The notes: generated by a model not told the origin, from the letters alone. 64,000 nt of DNA from Argopecten irradians (GCF_041381155.1 NC_091144.1:29878980-29942979); one strand, 5' to 3'. Counted from the stretch's first letter, positions 1-12,713 are shown. Numbers and translations are program-made.

Positions 1-2300
1 CATTCACAACCCCCACCCCCCCCCCACTCCCCCATCACCACCCACCCACCCCACCCGCCCCCCCCCCCTTCCCCCACCCCCCCCCTACCCCCCCCCCCAC
101 TCCCCACCTCCCCCCCGCCCCCCACACCACCAACCCACCTCCCCCCGACCACCCGCCCCCCCCACCCCGCATCCCCCCCCCTCCCCCACCCCACCCCACC
201 ACCCCCCCTCCCCACCCCAACCAACCCCCCCACCCACAACCGCCCCCCCACCAACCCCCACCCCACCCCCACCATACCACCCCAACCACCCCCCACCGTC
301 AACCCCCCTCCCAACCCCAAACTCCACCACCACCCCAAACCCACACCCACCACCCCACAAACCCACCCCACACCACACCCTCCCACCCAACCCCAAACCC
401 CCTCCCCAACCACAACACCACCCCACACAACAAACCCGCCGCCCGACTAACACAAACCCCCATCAACCCACCCACACCAACCCCCACCACACCCAAACAC
501 CACCCCCACACCCCACACACACTTACAACCCCCCCCCGCACCCCCCACACCCCCCAACACCCCAACAACTGTACACCACTACAAACCCCGTCACAACCCC
601 ACCTCACCCCACACCCCCCCAACATAAACAAGCGCAAAACCCCAGCACCCCCAGCCCCCCACCCGCCCCCCCCCCACCAACTACCATTCCCAACCAACTC
701 AACCCGCCCAACGCCTCCCCCCAACCCTTCCCCCCCCAACAGACCTCCGTTTACCACCCCCACCCAAACCCCCCCACACACCAACCACCCCCACCAACCC
801 CACAGAGAACCACCCCACAATCGCCCACCAGATCCACACCACCCCCCACCCCAACCCTCCCACCACCCCCCCCCCTCTCCCCCCGAAACCCAGCCAAAAC
901 CCCAAACCAAAACCTACACCCGCCCCACCCCACCACCCCCCACCCCAACCCCACCCCTCACCCAAACTCCCTCTCCAACCACCCAACCCATCACCCTCCC
1001 AAACACCCAAACCCCCCCTACACCAAAAACCGACCCTGCCACTCAACACACTCTCACCCCCCACCCCCAACCAACCCCCACACACCCCCTCCTCACCCAC
1101 CCCCCCACGCCACCTCCCAAACCACCCCCACCCCCACCCCCCCACCACCACCACCCAACCACCACCATCCACAATCCCCCTCCCCCACCCACACCCCCCC
1201 CCCCCCCCCCCCGCCTAACCCCTACCACCAACCAACTCTACCCCCCCCCTCCCCCCCAACCACCCCCCCACCCCACCGCACCCGAATCCCCCCCCAAACC
1301 CACCCCACCCCCCCAACCCCCCACCCTACAACCCAACCAACCACCCCCCCTCCCCCCCGACGCCCACCCCCCCCCCGACCCCCCCCAAAAAAAACTCCCC
1401 CCCACTCCCCACACACGTCACAACCCCACACCCACAACCCAAACCCCCACCCCAACCCTTCAGCCCCCATCCCCCCACCTAACCCCCCCACCCCAACAGC
1501 TCACCCCCCCATCCCCCCCCGCCCAACCCCAACCGCCCCACCCCCTACCCCCCCCTCCCCCCTCCAACCATCCCACCCCCCCCCTACCCAGCCCCTCCCC
1601 AAACACCCCTGACCCCCAACCCCCACCCTACCCACCCAACGCCCACACCACCCAGACAACATCCTCCCCCCCACCACCATCCTCGCCTCCGTCCCAACCG
1701 CATCTCCAACCCCACCCACTACCCCGCGCCCCTACCACCCCCACGCCAACCGCCTTTCACACCCTCTCCCCCATCCATCTAATACCACAGCATCCCAACA
1801 ACGCCAACCCACTCGTACATCATTCAACCCCCCCACCGTCAACGCAACCCTCCTAAAACCCCCCCAGCCGCCACCACCCACGCGCACTCGTCCCCCTACA
1901 CAACCCTCAACACAAAACCCCCCCCACCCCTCCCAACCCCCCCCACCCATCTCACCACCTAACATCCGGACCCAACCACCTCCAGCACACCCCCCCCCAC
2001 CCCCCCCACTTCCTCCTCCACCTCAACTCCAAACACACACCCCCACCCCCCTCGCCCCCCCCCCCCCACCTCGCCCACCACCCCCCCCCCCCCCCACCCC
2101 CCCCAACCCACCATCTAACCCAACCCCCCCCACCCCAATCCACCCCCCTCCCAACACCCCCCCCAACCACGCACGACACACCCCACACCCAACCCCCCCA
2201 TCCCCCCCCCCCCCCACGAACACGACCCCAACCACACCCCCACAACCAACTGTGGTACCACACTAACTACACCCTTTCCCCTCCTAAGCCCAACATGAGA
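1..2300. repeat. A/C-only low-complexity tract
   Basis: The plus strand is almost entirely C and A, with long C runs broken by single A. G and T are very rare, so the minus strand is G/T-rich. No fixed repeat period is visible and it is not a CCCTAA telomere array. Long open frames exist on the minus strand only because stop codons are rare in G/T-rich sequence; their translations are just G, W and V, so none is a gene. It may be a base-calling or contig-end artefact, since real sequence appears gradually to its right, but a genuine amino/keto-skewed satellite cannot be excluded. Confidence 0.85.
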
Positions 2301-4740
2301 CCACACACCCCAAGCCCACACGTTCCCTAAGACCCCCATTAGAATACGGAGATGTCTTTTTGTAACCAACAGCCCAATACCAGTAGTCTAATTAGAGGGT
2401 AAGCTCCAGGTATAACCTCCCACCAACAGGTAAACCACCCCCCTCTAACCCACATAAACCTGAACCACAGATTCCACCTCCATCCCCACACAAGTACGCG
2501 CCAAAGCCCAATTCACAGGACCATTAAGAAAACAAACACCTCACCTAAAACCTAACAACAAACGACAATAAGTGGTGTTATAAAACCCCGCCCAACACAA
2601 CCGTAGTACCTCCAAGGGTTATACTAACTGACAAGACTCACCAACTCACGCAAGCTTAGCCAATGAACCCCATCCACCCCCCCCTCCCCACCCCCCCACA
2701 ACCACAAACCGACGACCAATCCCATTTACACCCACCCCACTCAAACACTTAACCCACAGACAGTCCAATCAGTTTATAAACCGTATCAAACAACTAAACA
2801 AGGTTATAGTCCAAAAAAACTCAAAAACTCAGTGAGAATTATATGTCCCCCCCAATTAGTCATAACAACCCTGCCCACCAGGGGGCCATAATGTATAAGC
2901 CACCCCTAACCCCAAGCGGGACCTGTATCATAAGCAAACCCCACCCGTTTCTGACGAACGGTATTTTTTGCCAATGCGTGGGGAGTCAACCACCACCACC
3001 CAATGTTTTAATGCCCCGACCCAGGTTATGCAATCTTGCCAAATTTGGTTACAATTATACCATGAAAATCTCAGGACTGTTCTAGGACCAAGTATCATTA
3101 TACAGTAATCCGGTCCCTTCATATTAAAACCTTTGACCACATCCTGGTATACCCAGTGCCTATCAGACCCCTTAATTTATATACCACTATTCCCCGAATC
3201 TACCCAACTTTGTTTCAGAGCCGACATTAATCTTGATACCCCACAATCTGTCATTACAGACCCCCTATTAGGTAAATCCCAGCTGATTTATAGAGGATTT
3301 ATACACTATCTTTCCCTTCAGTTGTTTCCATGCTCCCTCCTGTTACAATGGGGGTGTCGAGCCACCTGCTAATATAGATGTTCTATCCCCTTACCCCATG
3401 GATGTCTGCTGTCAGGCCAACTTTGGTTAGCAATCCATGCTAAACGTCTAGAACCAGTCAGCGATTTAGTCAGGAGTGTACCTCTATTATCACCTATTGA
3501 CTGGGCCCAGTCCTATCAGCCTGCTTATACATGTAGGCCAACCCCAGCCTATCATAGAGTTCTAATGTTCACTTGCCCCCCAAGATGCTGTGACCTAATA
3601 TTACCGGTTATAATGCATGCAGATCCTAGGACAAGTAGCGATGTTACTGAGGTTACCTTGATTTACCCTGTCTAATGGGCCCCACCCTAATGCCGGGGTA
3701 GATCTGCAAAATTTTTTATGTTCTACCAAGGATGTTTTTAACCAAAAATTTTGGTCTTCAGTCAATCTATAGTAAGATGAATCTCGGACAAGTACATGCA
3801 TTATGCGTGTGTCTTCTGCACTTACTTAGTTTAGCTCTTCCAAACAGTTCGAAAGGTAACACTGATACGCTCTGTACATAATGTGGACACGTGCCCGAGA
3901 CAGCCTGTTCGATATAAATACTACCAGTACCCACTAGTAACTTACCACAGTACCAATAACTAGTAAATCTACAATTTCTTATCTTCGGTTTTAATAAATC
4001 CCCTCTATCGAATTACCACCCGAAAACGCTGTACGAATAGAAGGGAAAACACTTGGGCACATTTGATTGTAGTGAGTGGAACAGTATATATATATATTCA
4101 AGAACAATATAATATTTATAATCCTAGCCTGGTCCAAATAACGAACAAGACAAGCTGAATGCTGTCTCACCAGAGCACTACGCCCGCCACCCGTATCCCC
4201 CGAAACAGACAATTTCATTATGAATCACAAGCTAGATCCATCATCAAGGCTAAGACATACAGAATTCATGTAATGCTGTGCATGCTCCACTTGAATTAAA
4301 AATGTTCAGTTCGGTAAATATGATATAAATTACGCGGAACTAAAAGAAAACACGCTGCCCAACTGCACCCCAAAATATATAACAGTAAAGTCGATAAACA
4401 CCCTCTATAACTTGCCAAATAAGACAATAACTCCCGCCTCTAAATCCGCTGCAGGAATGAGACCTCAAAAAAAAACAATAATTAAAATCAAAAATGAACA
4501 TGACTTATCCACCGATCCCTCCACTACCACTCCAAATATTACTAGGTAAAACTCATACATAAATCACTGGCCGTTTGGTTAACTGACATTACACATACAA
4601 TTAATATATTTTTACATTAAATGCAGTACACACACTACAAATGAACCCCGCCTAAGGGATCGTGGGGGCAATTTTTGATATACCACACGCAGGTCGTTCC
4701 CAAGCCCTCCCAGCCTAACCCCAACGGCTGGTTTTTGGCA
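2301..4740. other. Transition zone, no gene seen
   Basis: The A/C bias fades over this stretch. It is strong to about 2,800, weaker to about 3,700, and near background after 4,200. Short open frames occur on both strands, but none has recognisable motifs or splice context. There is no RNA gene, inverted repeat or mobile-element signature. The smooth gradient is odd for a biological boundary and fits declining sequence quality toward the left end. Confidence 0.6.
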
Positions 4741-5844
4741 CTTCTTGAGACTACGTTATCCCGAGGAGCGAACACCGCACCTGTGATCTCATACTAAAAG
4801 TCTTGTACGAATATGACCTATACGTACATACAGTGCTCAAATCAATTGATGATGTTGATCTTCGCCCAGTTGCCCTATTATTTTTTAATTCATTTGCATT
4901 TTCATTGTGTTCCCTGTCTGTACTAGACAAGATAAGCGTCACCTGGATTGGTATGAGACACAGATCTGCGAGCCCATTTTGGTGATGTCTATCCCCGTCA
5001 TTCATTGATGGGATGGCTTACCGTAGACATATCAACCCACTCGCACCCATCATCAAGTGTTGCAATAGACATCAGTAGAGCTCTGACAGCCACAGAGACA
5101 TACCCTGAATACGGCGAGGAATGATTGCGATTCACTCCGAGAACGGCTCACAGGCCAGGAGAAAGAAGGACTGTATTTCTTACCTTACAGCTGTACGTAT
5201 AACGAAGATCTATTCGGCAAGAATTGGCTAAAACGTAATGAAACATCTGAAATTTCAAACACCATGTACGGTTTCCGGTTTGTAGGATCCGAATCAGTCA
5301 CGATCTTGTGTAGAGAGTGCGTGTGTGTCCAGATGGGTATAAAGGAGATAAATGCGATTTGGTATGTTCTGTATTACTGGACCTTTACTTATCAGTCATG
5401 TGTTTTTATTTAATTAAGATAAATAGCAGCAATCATCCCGTGACAAATAAATATGCTGCCGCATACTAAATGATCAATAAAAGAAAATTAACAAACGCGA
5501 TCAATGCGTAATACAAGGTTTATTGCAAGCTATGACGTTCTCGTGTCGTGATTTACATTCAGTTTATCTTGAAAACAATAGGAAATAACGTGAACATTTG
5601 CCGGCATGATATCATCATCTGTAACGTGATAGAACATATTAGCAAATTTTATTTATTCTTCGACATTTTCATTGATATAAATGACAAAAATGTATGATAA
5701 TCAATGCTTAAGTATGTCTACTGTATTTTGAACGATGAACATTTAATTCGCATATTATAACATAAATTGACTACATCGGTTTACATGAAATAGAACTGCC
5801 ATACAAAGAGGAAGAGGACTAATCGTCTGTCAGATGACGTTACC
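4741..5844. other. AT-rich stretch without a supported gene
   Basis: Base composition is ordinary for the window. A minus-strand open frame of 84 codons (4,751-5,005) has no recognisable features. I see no transposon ends, RNA gene or long repeat. If the exon proposed at 5,845 is real, the last few hundred bases would hold its promoter and 5' UTR, but no TATA box or other core element stands out. Confidence 0.5.
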
Positions 5845-6813
5845 ATGGAGCAGGCCTCCGCATCCCTGGCTATTACCGATTCTCCGATAACTAGTACTGG
5901 TGGTGCTGAGCGTAAGTAAATAAACCAGATCGAAGATTTGTTTCACTGTTCGGTTACGATTAAGATAACATTTACTCTCTTGTTGAGATATATTACTGAT
6001 TTACATTTAATCTCTTGTTGAGAAATATTTACTGATGTACTTGTATACATAAAGTTAATATAATTTATCGAAATTAGCCTCCTATATCAATGGTCTTGGA
6101 GCATTTCCGTCATAGCTAAGATCTGATTAGTTCATAAATTATCAGAACAATATTTAAAGTGTTTTTAAATGTAGCATTTAAGTATCTTGTTAATCTGACA
6201 TGCTCTAAGAAAATATTTACCATTGATACTTGAAAATTTCGTTTTACTAAGTATAATGTAGACCCCATTTGCCATTTGATTTGAAAGCAATTTTTTGTTT
6301 GAAAGTAAATACTGAAAATAATACAAGATGTTTATTTTTTAATAAATATTTTTGTTTATTGCAGGTCTAAGATTGGGATTGTGTAATACCATCAGCTTTG
6401 TGGCTGCTGCAATTTCTTGTGTTGGTGAATGTAAAATTCACACGTGAATGATCGGTGAACTGTTCCGATATAATAACTCCCAAATTGTGGTAATGAACTA
6501 CTGCAATAGAGCATTATACATATTCACATTATAATAATAACCGTTAGATTTTGTCCATATTTCAAGTTCTGATTACAAATCAAATTAAATCTGACGATCG
6601 CTCCACTGGTTCACGTATTAATATACTCTCAACTGAATAAAATTTTACATTTAAACAATGATTTGTAATTGCTTTCTTTAAATTCAAAACTAATTTGAAT
6701 TACGAGAATTCTATTCATAATATTGTTAAATTAGATACTTTTTTTTTGGAAATTAACACTTTATTTATTTGAATTAAATAGTTCAGAAGGCGACGATAAG
6801 TGTAGTTATATTG
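5845..6813 (+). CDS. Possible 5' exons of an unidentified gene
   Basis: I do not recognise the product. An ATG in a strong start context (taccATGg) opens a 67-nt exon, 5,845-5,911, followed by a consensus donor GTAAGT. A second exon starts at 6,365 after a T-rich tract ending in CAG and runs to 6,424 or 6,430, where GTGAAT or GTAAAA could be the donor. A third short exon, 6,782-6,813, lies between AATAG and a consensus GTAAGT. Either exon-2 choice keeps one open frame through all three. The peptide begins MEQASASLAITDSPITSTGG and becomes hydrophobic (CNTISFVAAAISC, then ATISVVIL), suggesting a membrane segment. Later exons were not found. Splice-consistent frames this short can arise by chance, so this is a weak call. 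Confidence 0.28.
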
Positions 6814-7186
6814 GTAAGTTAATACGGTTATATAATTACGTAAACCATTTTTTTACTTTACAAAAAACATAATTTTATTGAATATACATGTTGAATATAT
6901 TACAGTGTTCCTTCATATTGGATACTTTAATTATTTTTTGTCAACAATTAAAATTTAAGTATGCTCAACATACATATCATTTCTAAACAACATCACGAAA
7001 ACCATTTAAATTTTAAATCAAAAAATCCTAAAACAACAATAGCCATAAAACACTACAAAACGTTAAGGAAAGTTAAGTGGTGCATACAACACATAAAAGT
7101 GTACATTAATTATATCTTATAATATTTTCAAATTTTATATATAGTTCGCAGTTTAATCGATGATGTGTCGGTTTGGTTTGGTTTAA
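6814..7186. other. Intronic or intergenic AT-rich DNA
   Basis: Nothing supported here. If the exons to the left are real, this would be intron. Confidence 0.5.
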
Positions 7187-7575
7187 TAGGTCATCGGAGC
7201 AAAAGGGTCAGGATGACATATTGTGAACATGCTTCGTCCGTCGTCGTATGATGTCAAACGTGCAGAAACACTTCTTCAAACAACCTCTTCTAAATAACTG
7301 AAAGGCTCAGTGTTCTCATATTATATATGTAGTATTGATGTGATAAAAGGCTATCATGTTTGTTTAAATGATAAACCGCCACTCAAGACCGTCACTGAAG
7401 GTCACAAGTATCAAAATGGCTAAACTCTTCAAACGACATCTTGTCAAAAACTAAGTGGCCTATATACCTGATATTGAGCCTGTGGTATGCTGGTATAAAG
7501 GGCTATCAAGTGTTTTTGGAACGAACGCGTTGACCTTCATTCAAGGTCACAGCTGTCAAATATAGCAGAAACTAA
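7187..7575 (+). repeat. Dispersed repeat, GGTCATC-headed, two internal units
   Basis: It starts with GGTCATC and an AGGGTCAGGATGACAT block followed by CATGCTTCGTCCGTCGTCGT, matching the head of the repeat at 23,420. Two diverged units of about 140 bp follow, each starting with a CTTCAAAC(A/G)AC block and ending near CAAGGTCAC or GAAGGTCAC. It is noncoding. The architecture is a conserved head plus tandem internal monomers. It probably belongs to a non-autonomous repeat group common in bivalves. Confidence 0.65.
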
Positions 7576-8389
7576 TATACATTACTTTAATATTTAGTTG
7601 AAGAAAAGTTAAACATGTTCAGTGTTTGATTCTGTCTTGCCCTACTGTATATGTTGCCTGTGCTGAGTTTTTTGTGAATTGTCAAATGACCGTTTAAAAA
7701 ATGGTCCTCTTTTTATGTTGAGTTATATCTAACGTCCTATAATACAGTAAGAGTCAATTAAAGCAATTGTTTGGAGATTTTACAAGACCAGAACGAGCTT
7801 ATGTCCATGCCGTGTACGTTTACTTATTAGTTGTGGTCAAACTTAAGCTTGTGGATGTTGAGTTTAAATGAAAATACAAATAACTTTTTAAAAATACTAG
7901 ATCACACATGAAAGCCCACGAAACATGGATTTCTCACAGGTTGTCTCAGTTATAGGTACGAAGCAAAGGAGTATTCAAGTAATTACCAAGAAATCACAAA
8001 ACGAACATATCGCAAATCTTCTTATCTAATAATTATTATAATTATTCACATACACATGTAAATTGCACAAGAGGCGTAACGGTGAATAAATGACCGTACC
8101 TGCTGTGTAGAGGAATAAATCCATTGGCAAAAAAAAACGAGACATGTGACTGCGAGAATAGGTCATTCTCAGGTAAACTAAATACATTAATCTGATATAT
8201 ACAAATTAATGAATATTTTGTCTTTCCAGTTACAAATAAATAAATGCTTTTACAAATAGCAATATGAGTGCTATCCCATGCTTAGTTTGAGAGAAGTTGA
8301 CAAAATTTTTGATCGTGCCCTTCAGACCCAAGGGGTCAGCCCAAGCACTTAAACAGTTTTCAGTCAGTACCCCATAAGGATGCTAGCAG
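7576..8389. other. No supported feature
   Basis: AT-rich sequence with no open frame, repeat end or RNA signature that I can support. Confidence 0.5.
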
Positions 8390-8500
8390 TCACATTTTGA
8401 TAAATTCCGATCAGCGGTTTTGTTCACGGACGGACAGACTGACTGACGGACATACGCTCATTTGGTTCTTCGGAGCGCAATAGGCGCAGCAGGTACATTT
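8390..8500. repeat. GGACGGACAGAC repeat terminus
   Basis: The stretch contains ACGGACGGACAGACTGACTGACGG, like the GGACGG-rich block at 15,030-15,080. It looks like the end of another dispersed repeat of the same class. Its other end is not clear; the CCCTTCAGACCCAAGGGGTCAG block at about 8,319 may belong to it. Confidence 0.45.
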
Positions 8501-9431
8501 CTGAACAACATTTTTTTCTCAACATATATGAAGATGATTTTGCATTTGACTATTTGATTAATTCTCAGCTGAATGTTAAAATAAACTTTAATTTACTTGA
8601 CAAACTTTTTCAAAATCATACTGGAGACAATTTGGTTCCTACTTAAAATTTCTGCCAATACATCACCTCCCGCTAAATTTCATATCAATTACCAGTAAAT
8701 CAAGTAATGTTTTTTATAAATGCAATAATTAACAGGGCTTTTTACGATCGTAAACATCGTTTATATTACATCTTTGATAACAGGTCTGAATATTACAAAC
8801 AACAAGACAGTTAAGCAAGGTTTATTCTTCAGACCAAATGTGTTCAAAAAACGATTGAAATGCTGTGTTGAAAAGCTGCAAAATAATTCTGGTTAACATT
8901 TAAACAGACTGGTAAATATGATTTAATATGTAATTTACATCACTTTCAATAAGTTGTTAAAGTCAAATTCTTTGTCGCTCCTCATAAGATCGTTTTTGGT
9001 TCTTTAAAATATTCATAAACAGATGCAACTTCAAACTTCCTGTCAGTCGTCATTACTTTAACTTACAAAAGAGTTCCGCAAATTTTTTTCAATCATCAGG
9101 AAACCGTCATTCACAAAGTGAATACATTTAAGGTAAGATAATTTTATGGAAGCAGTCAATTTGCCTCTACTTTCATGTATAAAATGTACATTATAAAGTT
9201 GATCATTGTTATTAATAAATAAAAGTTTTTTTCAATTTCTAACATTAAATAATGTTCTGAGCTTTATACATCTTGTTCTGAAAGTCTCATAAATCTCCTG
9301 TTCCATGGTGGACCGCGGACCCTATACATATAATCTTCCGTTTCTTCAGCGTTCTTGCGTTCGGTCTCTTCTCTCATTTTCGCATTGGCATTCTGTAAGA
9401 TCATTCGTCAGTTGAATTTACAAGAAGTAGG
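8501..9431. other. No supported feature
   Basis: AT-rich, noncoding. I find no inverted repeat or coding motif. Confidence 0.5.
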
Positions 9432-10345
9432 TGTGACTCCTAAAGCTGACAATGCAAATTTAAAAAATGTTCATTTGAGATTAAAAAAAAATAATGAAGA
9501 TTTTTTTTCAAAATTTGTTTCTGAGACAGCCCCTTGCGTTGCTAAGGACGGACAGACGCCATTTTGTTTGAACTCTGCTTGGATACGAGACGCCTACCGA
9601 CCCCTATATAAAGCGCGTGAATCGACACACGTGCGCTCAGTCATGTACATAAACACCTAGAAGTTGTCCACTGTGTATCACCTACTGATACATAAACAAA
9701 ACCCCTTATCTGTAAATGTGTGTAGGGCTTGTTTTAGCAAGCAAACGTCAACTCTTCTAAGTTGTCATTTAGATGTTTCACAAATTTAACTTTCCACACA
9801 AATGAATAGAAATCCTAATATTAATCCGTCCACATACATTTATCTCCACGCATACTATCGTACCCGATGTACTCGACTGTGCGTGAAATATCTAACGTAT
9901 ATTTTTAGTGTTTTATTAGCTCGTATTTGACATATATTGGGATCAAGCTGACAATATTACTTCAATGAAACATTGTCAGGTGAGTGCAGTGTTTATTTTT
10001 TTAGTTTAAACAATGTTATTTGCTATTAGAATTTCCGAGATTGTTTTTACATTATAATCAAAATGGATCTCGCACGTGGAAAGAAGGTATTAATCAATTC
10101 ATTACTTTTAATTCAACTGTATAGATCTATATATGATTCTTAGAGACTTTATATGAGAAAACATTGAAAGTACCAACCATTTTATTATTATGGCACGGCC
10201 TTAGATTACATGTAAATACGTCTTGGGTATAAAAACAGTAGATCTAGAGCCGGTCAGGTGTTAGTTTGTTACACCTTGAACAGCAAGCGTTCGACTGATC
10301 GCACGACGTGTGTGTGATTCACGCGCTTTATATATATTATTCCCG
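9432..10345. repeat. Element with inward-facing TATA boxes, copy A
   Basis: A left arm (about 9,432-9,650) ends in CCCCTATATAAAGCGCG followed by TCGACACACGTGCGC. The right end (about 10,290-10,345) carries the same block inverted (GTGTGATTCACGCGCTTTATATA). The TATA boxes therefore point at each other across about 650 bp. The left arm and most of the middle match 43,243-44,010 in reverse orientation, including blocks such as GTTTTATTAGCTCGTATT and TAAGTTGTCATTTAGATGTT. Both copies place a CACACGTG palindrome just after the TATA box. No convincing protein is encoded. A possible donor (CATTGTCAG|GTGAGT) near 9,980 is changed in copy B. The family is unknown; a DNA element with long inverted ends is one possibility. 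Confidence 0.6.
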
Positions 10346-10975
10346 ATTCTAATATTTTTTGCGGGCGTTTATATTCATTTAACTTCTTCCATCAAACTTT
10401 TACTAAATCTTCAAATATTTTTATGTCCGCTTTCAAACGTTTCCTGCCATCCTCTTCGTTTTGTTCCGGAACTACAAAAAATACCAAGTTGTTTTCACGC
10501 TGATATTCTGATATTTCCTGCAAAATTTCACATTTTAGTTTGATTAACTGTTCGCATTCAGCAATACGCTCCTCGAATTGTGCCATGATTTCACTGCAGC
10601 GAGTCTCAATTTACCGGTCGGCCAGGATACTTTTCTGGACTATACATCTACACGGACATCAGAACCACAGCGAGTCCGATTGAGACAAACTCTCAAATGA
10701 TGTTTTATCCATGTCCAAACACCGTGTACAGAAGTGATCGTGACACCGATCACACTTCAAAAGAATTGTCTTCTTTGCAAACAGGACAGTACATAGCTTA
10801 CATTTTAACTGTTAGTGATCAAATGTCCCACGGATCTTTGAAAACTTCCTTCGACGAAGGTTTCCGCTGGGAATCTGTCTCGGATCCCGATGTTGAAGCT
10901 GTTATCGCCCTGATTACGTTCCGTCGGTCCGACTTCCGTTTCGTTTTTTCTTCCTTTTCAAGGATTATCCACCAT
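10346..10975 (-). pseudogene. Decayed PHD-finger and coiled-coil protein, probable LINE ORF1 type
   Basis: On the minus strand an N-terminal basic, Ser-rich stretch (TASTSGSETDSQRKPSSKEV) is followed by a zinc-finger-like segment, CKLCTVL...LLKCDRCHDHFCTRCLDM...LWF then CPCRC. This has the Cys/His spacing and terminal WF-C..C of a PHD finger. A helical segment follows in the same frame: ERIAECEQLIKLKCEILQEI and on to DIKIFEDLVKV. PHD plus coiled coil is typical of the first ORF of some CR1/L2-like LINEs, but no reverse transcriptase lies beside it, so the parent element is uncertain. The reading frame is broken a few times, so it is not functional as read. Confidence 0.55.
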
Positions 10976-11029
10976 AAAAGTAAGAATTTTATACAAGCGG
11001 TGTATATTTATACGTTCTAGATCAATTTC

Positions 11030-12059
11030 ATGCTGAATTCAATGGATAAAAACCGTAAAAACGGTAAATATCGCTGATTTTTACCACGTTGGCTATGAAA
11101 CTCCCCCAAACACGACCGTTACCATAGCGTGACGTCATAATCACTTGGTAGCCCAGTATGCTACAGGCCAAATATATATGTACCTTGGGCTTTTCAGTCA
11201 TTGAGATGAAGTCGTTAGAATGACAAAATTACGAACGGCGCATAACGACGAATGACGAAGCATGATTATTATAGGTCATCCTGAATGGCGAAAATATAAA
11301 GAAGGTATAGATCCTTTTATTAAAAAAAACAAGGCTCAGTCTAATGAATTATTTGGTAATGGCGGTCAATTACCTCATTTGTGTTGTCGTAACCCTAATT
11401 GTTCTATTCATATTATGCTTCCATATACCCAAATATCAATGAAATGTATTTTCTTTTCATTTTCCATACTTTATATAGACATAAGTACATGGGTATTTAC
11501 AAAGGCTCCAAATAGAACTTTAGGTATTTCTTTACCAGTCCCCACAACTTTTAATATGCAAGCATTTAACAGATGAAAGACGCTTTTAAATATCTTTGAC
11601 CAAATGGAGCCAATATAATGCTGCTATCTAATCTTGACCTTCATGAAACAAATGGTTATTCAATCTTGTCTAACAAATGTTGATGACTTATAATGTGTCA
11701 CCAAGGCCTAGGAAGAAATTTAGTAACATTGAACTCGATCAGATAACCTGAACATCGCTCTTGCCCAAGATATTTTATTTATATATAAACTCAATGAAAC
11801 AATAAATAACAAATGAATGGATTCATAATTATTTGACCTGAATAAAATAACTGAAATATAGGATTTTTTTGTGATGTCACGGAGAAAAGGGCGGGATTAA
11901 GCTGCAGTCAACAGCGCGCTTTTTTCTGAATGGCTGTTGTGTATGGATAAGCATGACGGTATTATAATTTTGACCGCGAAATAACACACGGTAAATTAAA
12001 TGAGTGTAATCTGTCGTTATGGTTGATTTAATTCATCAAAGAAAATATTGTAAATATAT
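11030..12059. other. No supported gene
   Basis: A 104-codon plus-strand frame (11,262-11,576) has no recognisable motif and only moderate coding character. The CCGTAAAAACGG palindrome at about 11,050 is short. Nothing else is supported. Confidence 0.45.
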
Positions 12060-12195
12060 GGATTAACCTCTTACTTTGCTTACTTTTTGTACTTTATGAG
12101 ATGATAAACCCAATAGGGCAGTCGCTAAATTATACGCAATTTACTTCGTGCTCCATTGGACATCACATAAACTAAGCAAAGTAAGAGGTTAATCC
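12060..12195. mobile_element. MITE with perfect 23-bp terminal inverted repeats
   Basis: GGATTAACCTCTTACTTTGC... at 12,060-12,082 is matched without mismatch by its reverse complement at 12,173-12,195. The 90-bp core has no coding capacity. The size and perfect ends fit a young miniature inverted-repeat transposable element. No target duplication is clear, so the superfamily cannot be assigned. Confidence 0.75.
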
Positions 12196-12713
12196 CTAAT
12201 TAATATTTCGTTAGTAGCTTTATTTAGAATATAAATCCCAATTTCCCAGATAACACAAAAATCATCACATTTTAAGAATAACACAGAAATCTTCCAGTGA
12301 TCTGCGACTGAATTTCACGTTTAACTCATTTTTTTAATTATTTTTTTTTATGAATTCTATTAGCAAGTATTGAGCGAATAACGTTTATGCAACACAGCAG
12401 ATGGTGGTTCCTTCTACATCCAATCACTTGGTTAGTTTTATGATTTCAGATTATGTCCTGTGTTTGAAATGGTTGGATCTTTCGCACACTGAATGTTTAC
12501 AAGCAAACACTCACTAGTGTATTTAATTTTAAACTGAACTCATCAGACATTGTCACTTATTATAAACATACAAAATGACGCTTATTTCCCATTGCTGTGT
12601 ATAAAATATTTTGGAGTTTTACATGAATATAAATAATTTTTTATTTTTCCTAACGTGATAAGAAACAATACTCATTTACAGAGTTATAATATTTATAAGG
12701 TATCAGCTATTAG

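Noticed and set aside
35-2263. Many open minus-strand frames of 60-200 codons
   Set aside because: They are G/T-rich by composition, consist of Gly, Trp and Val, and have no domain or codon structure.
1-2300. Telomeric repeat array
   Set aside because: No regular CCCTAA period occurs; only scattered chance matches are present.
11262-11576. 104-codon plus-strand frame
   Set aside because: There is no motif, no relative among the other repeats, no splice context and only a marginal start context. It is kept as unassigned.
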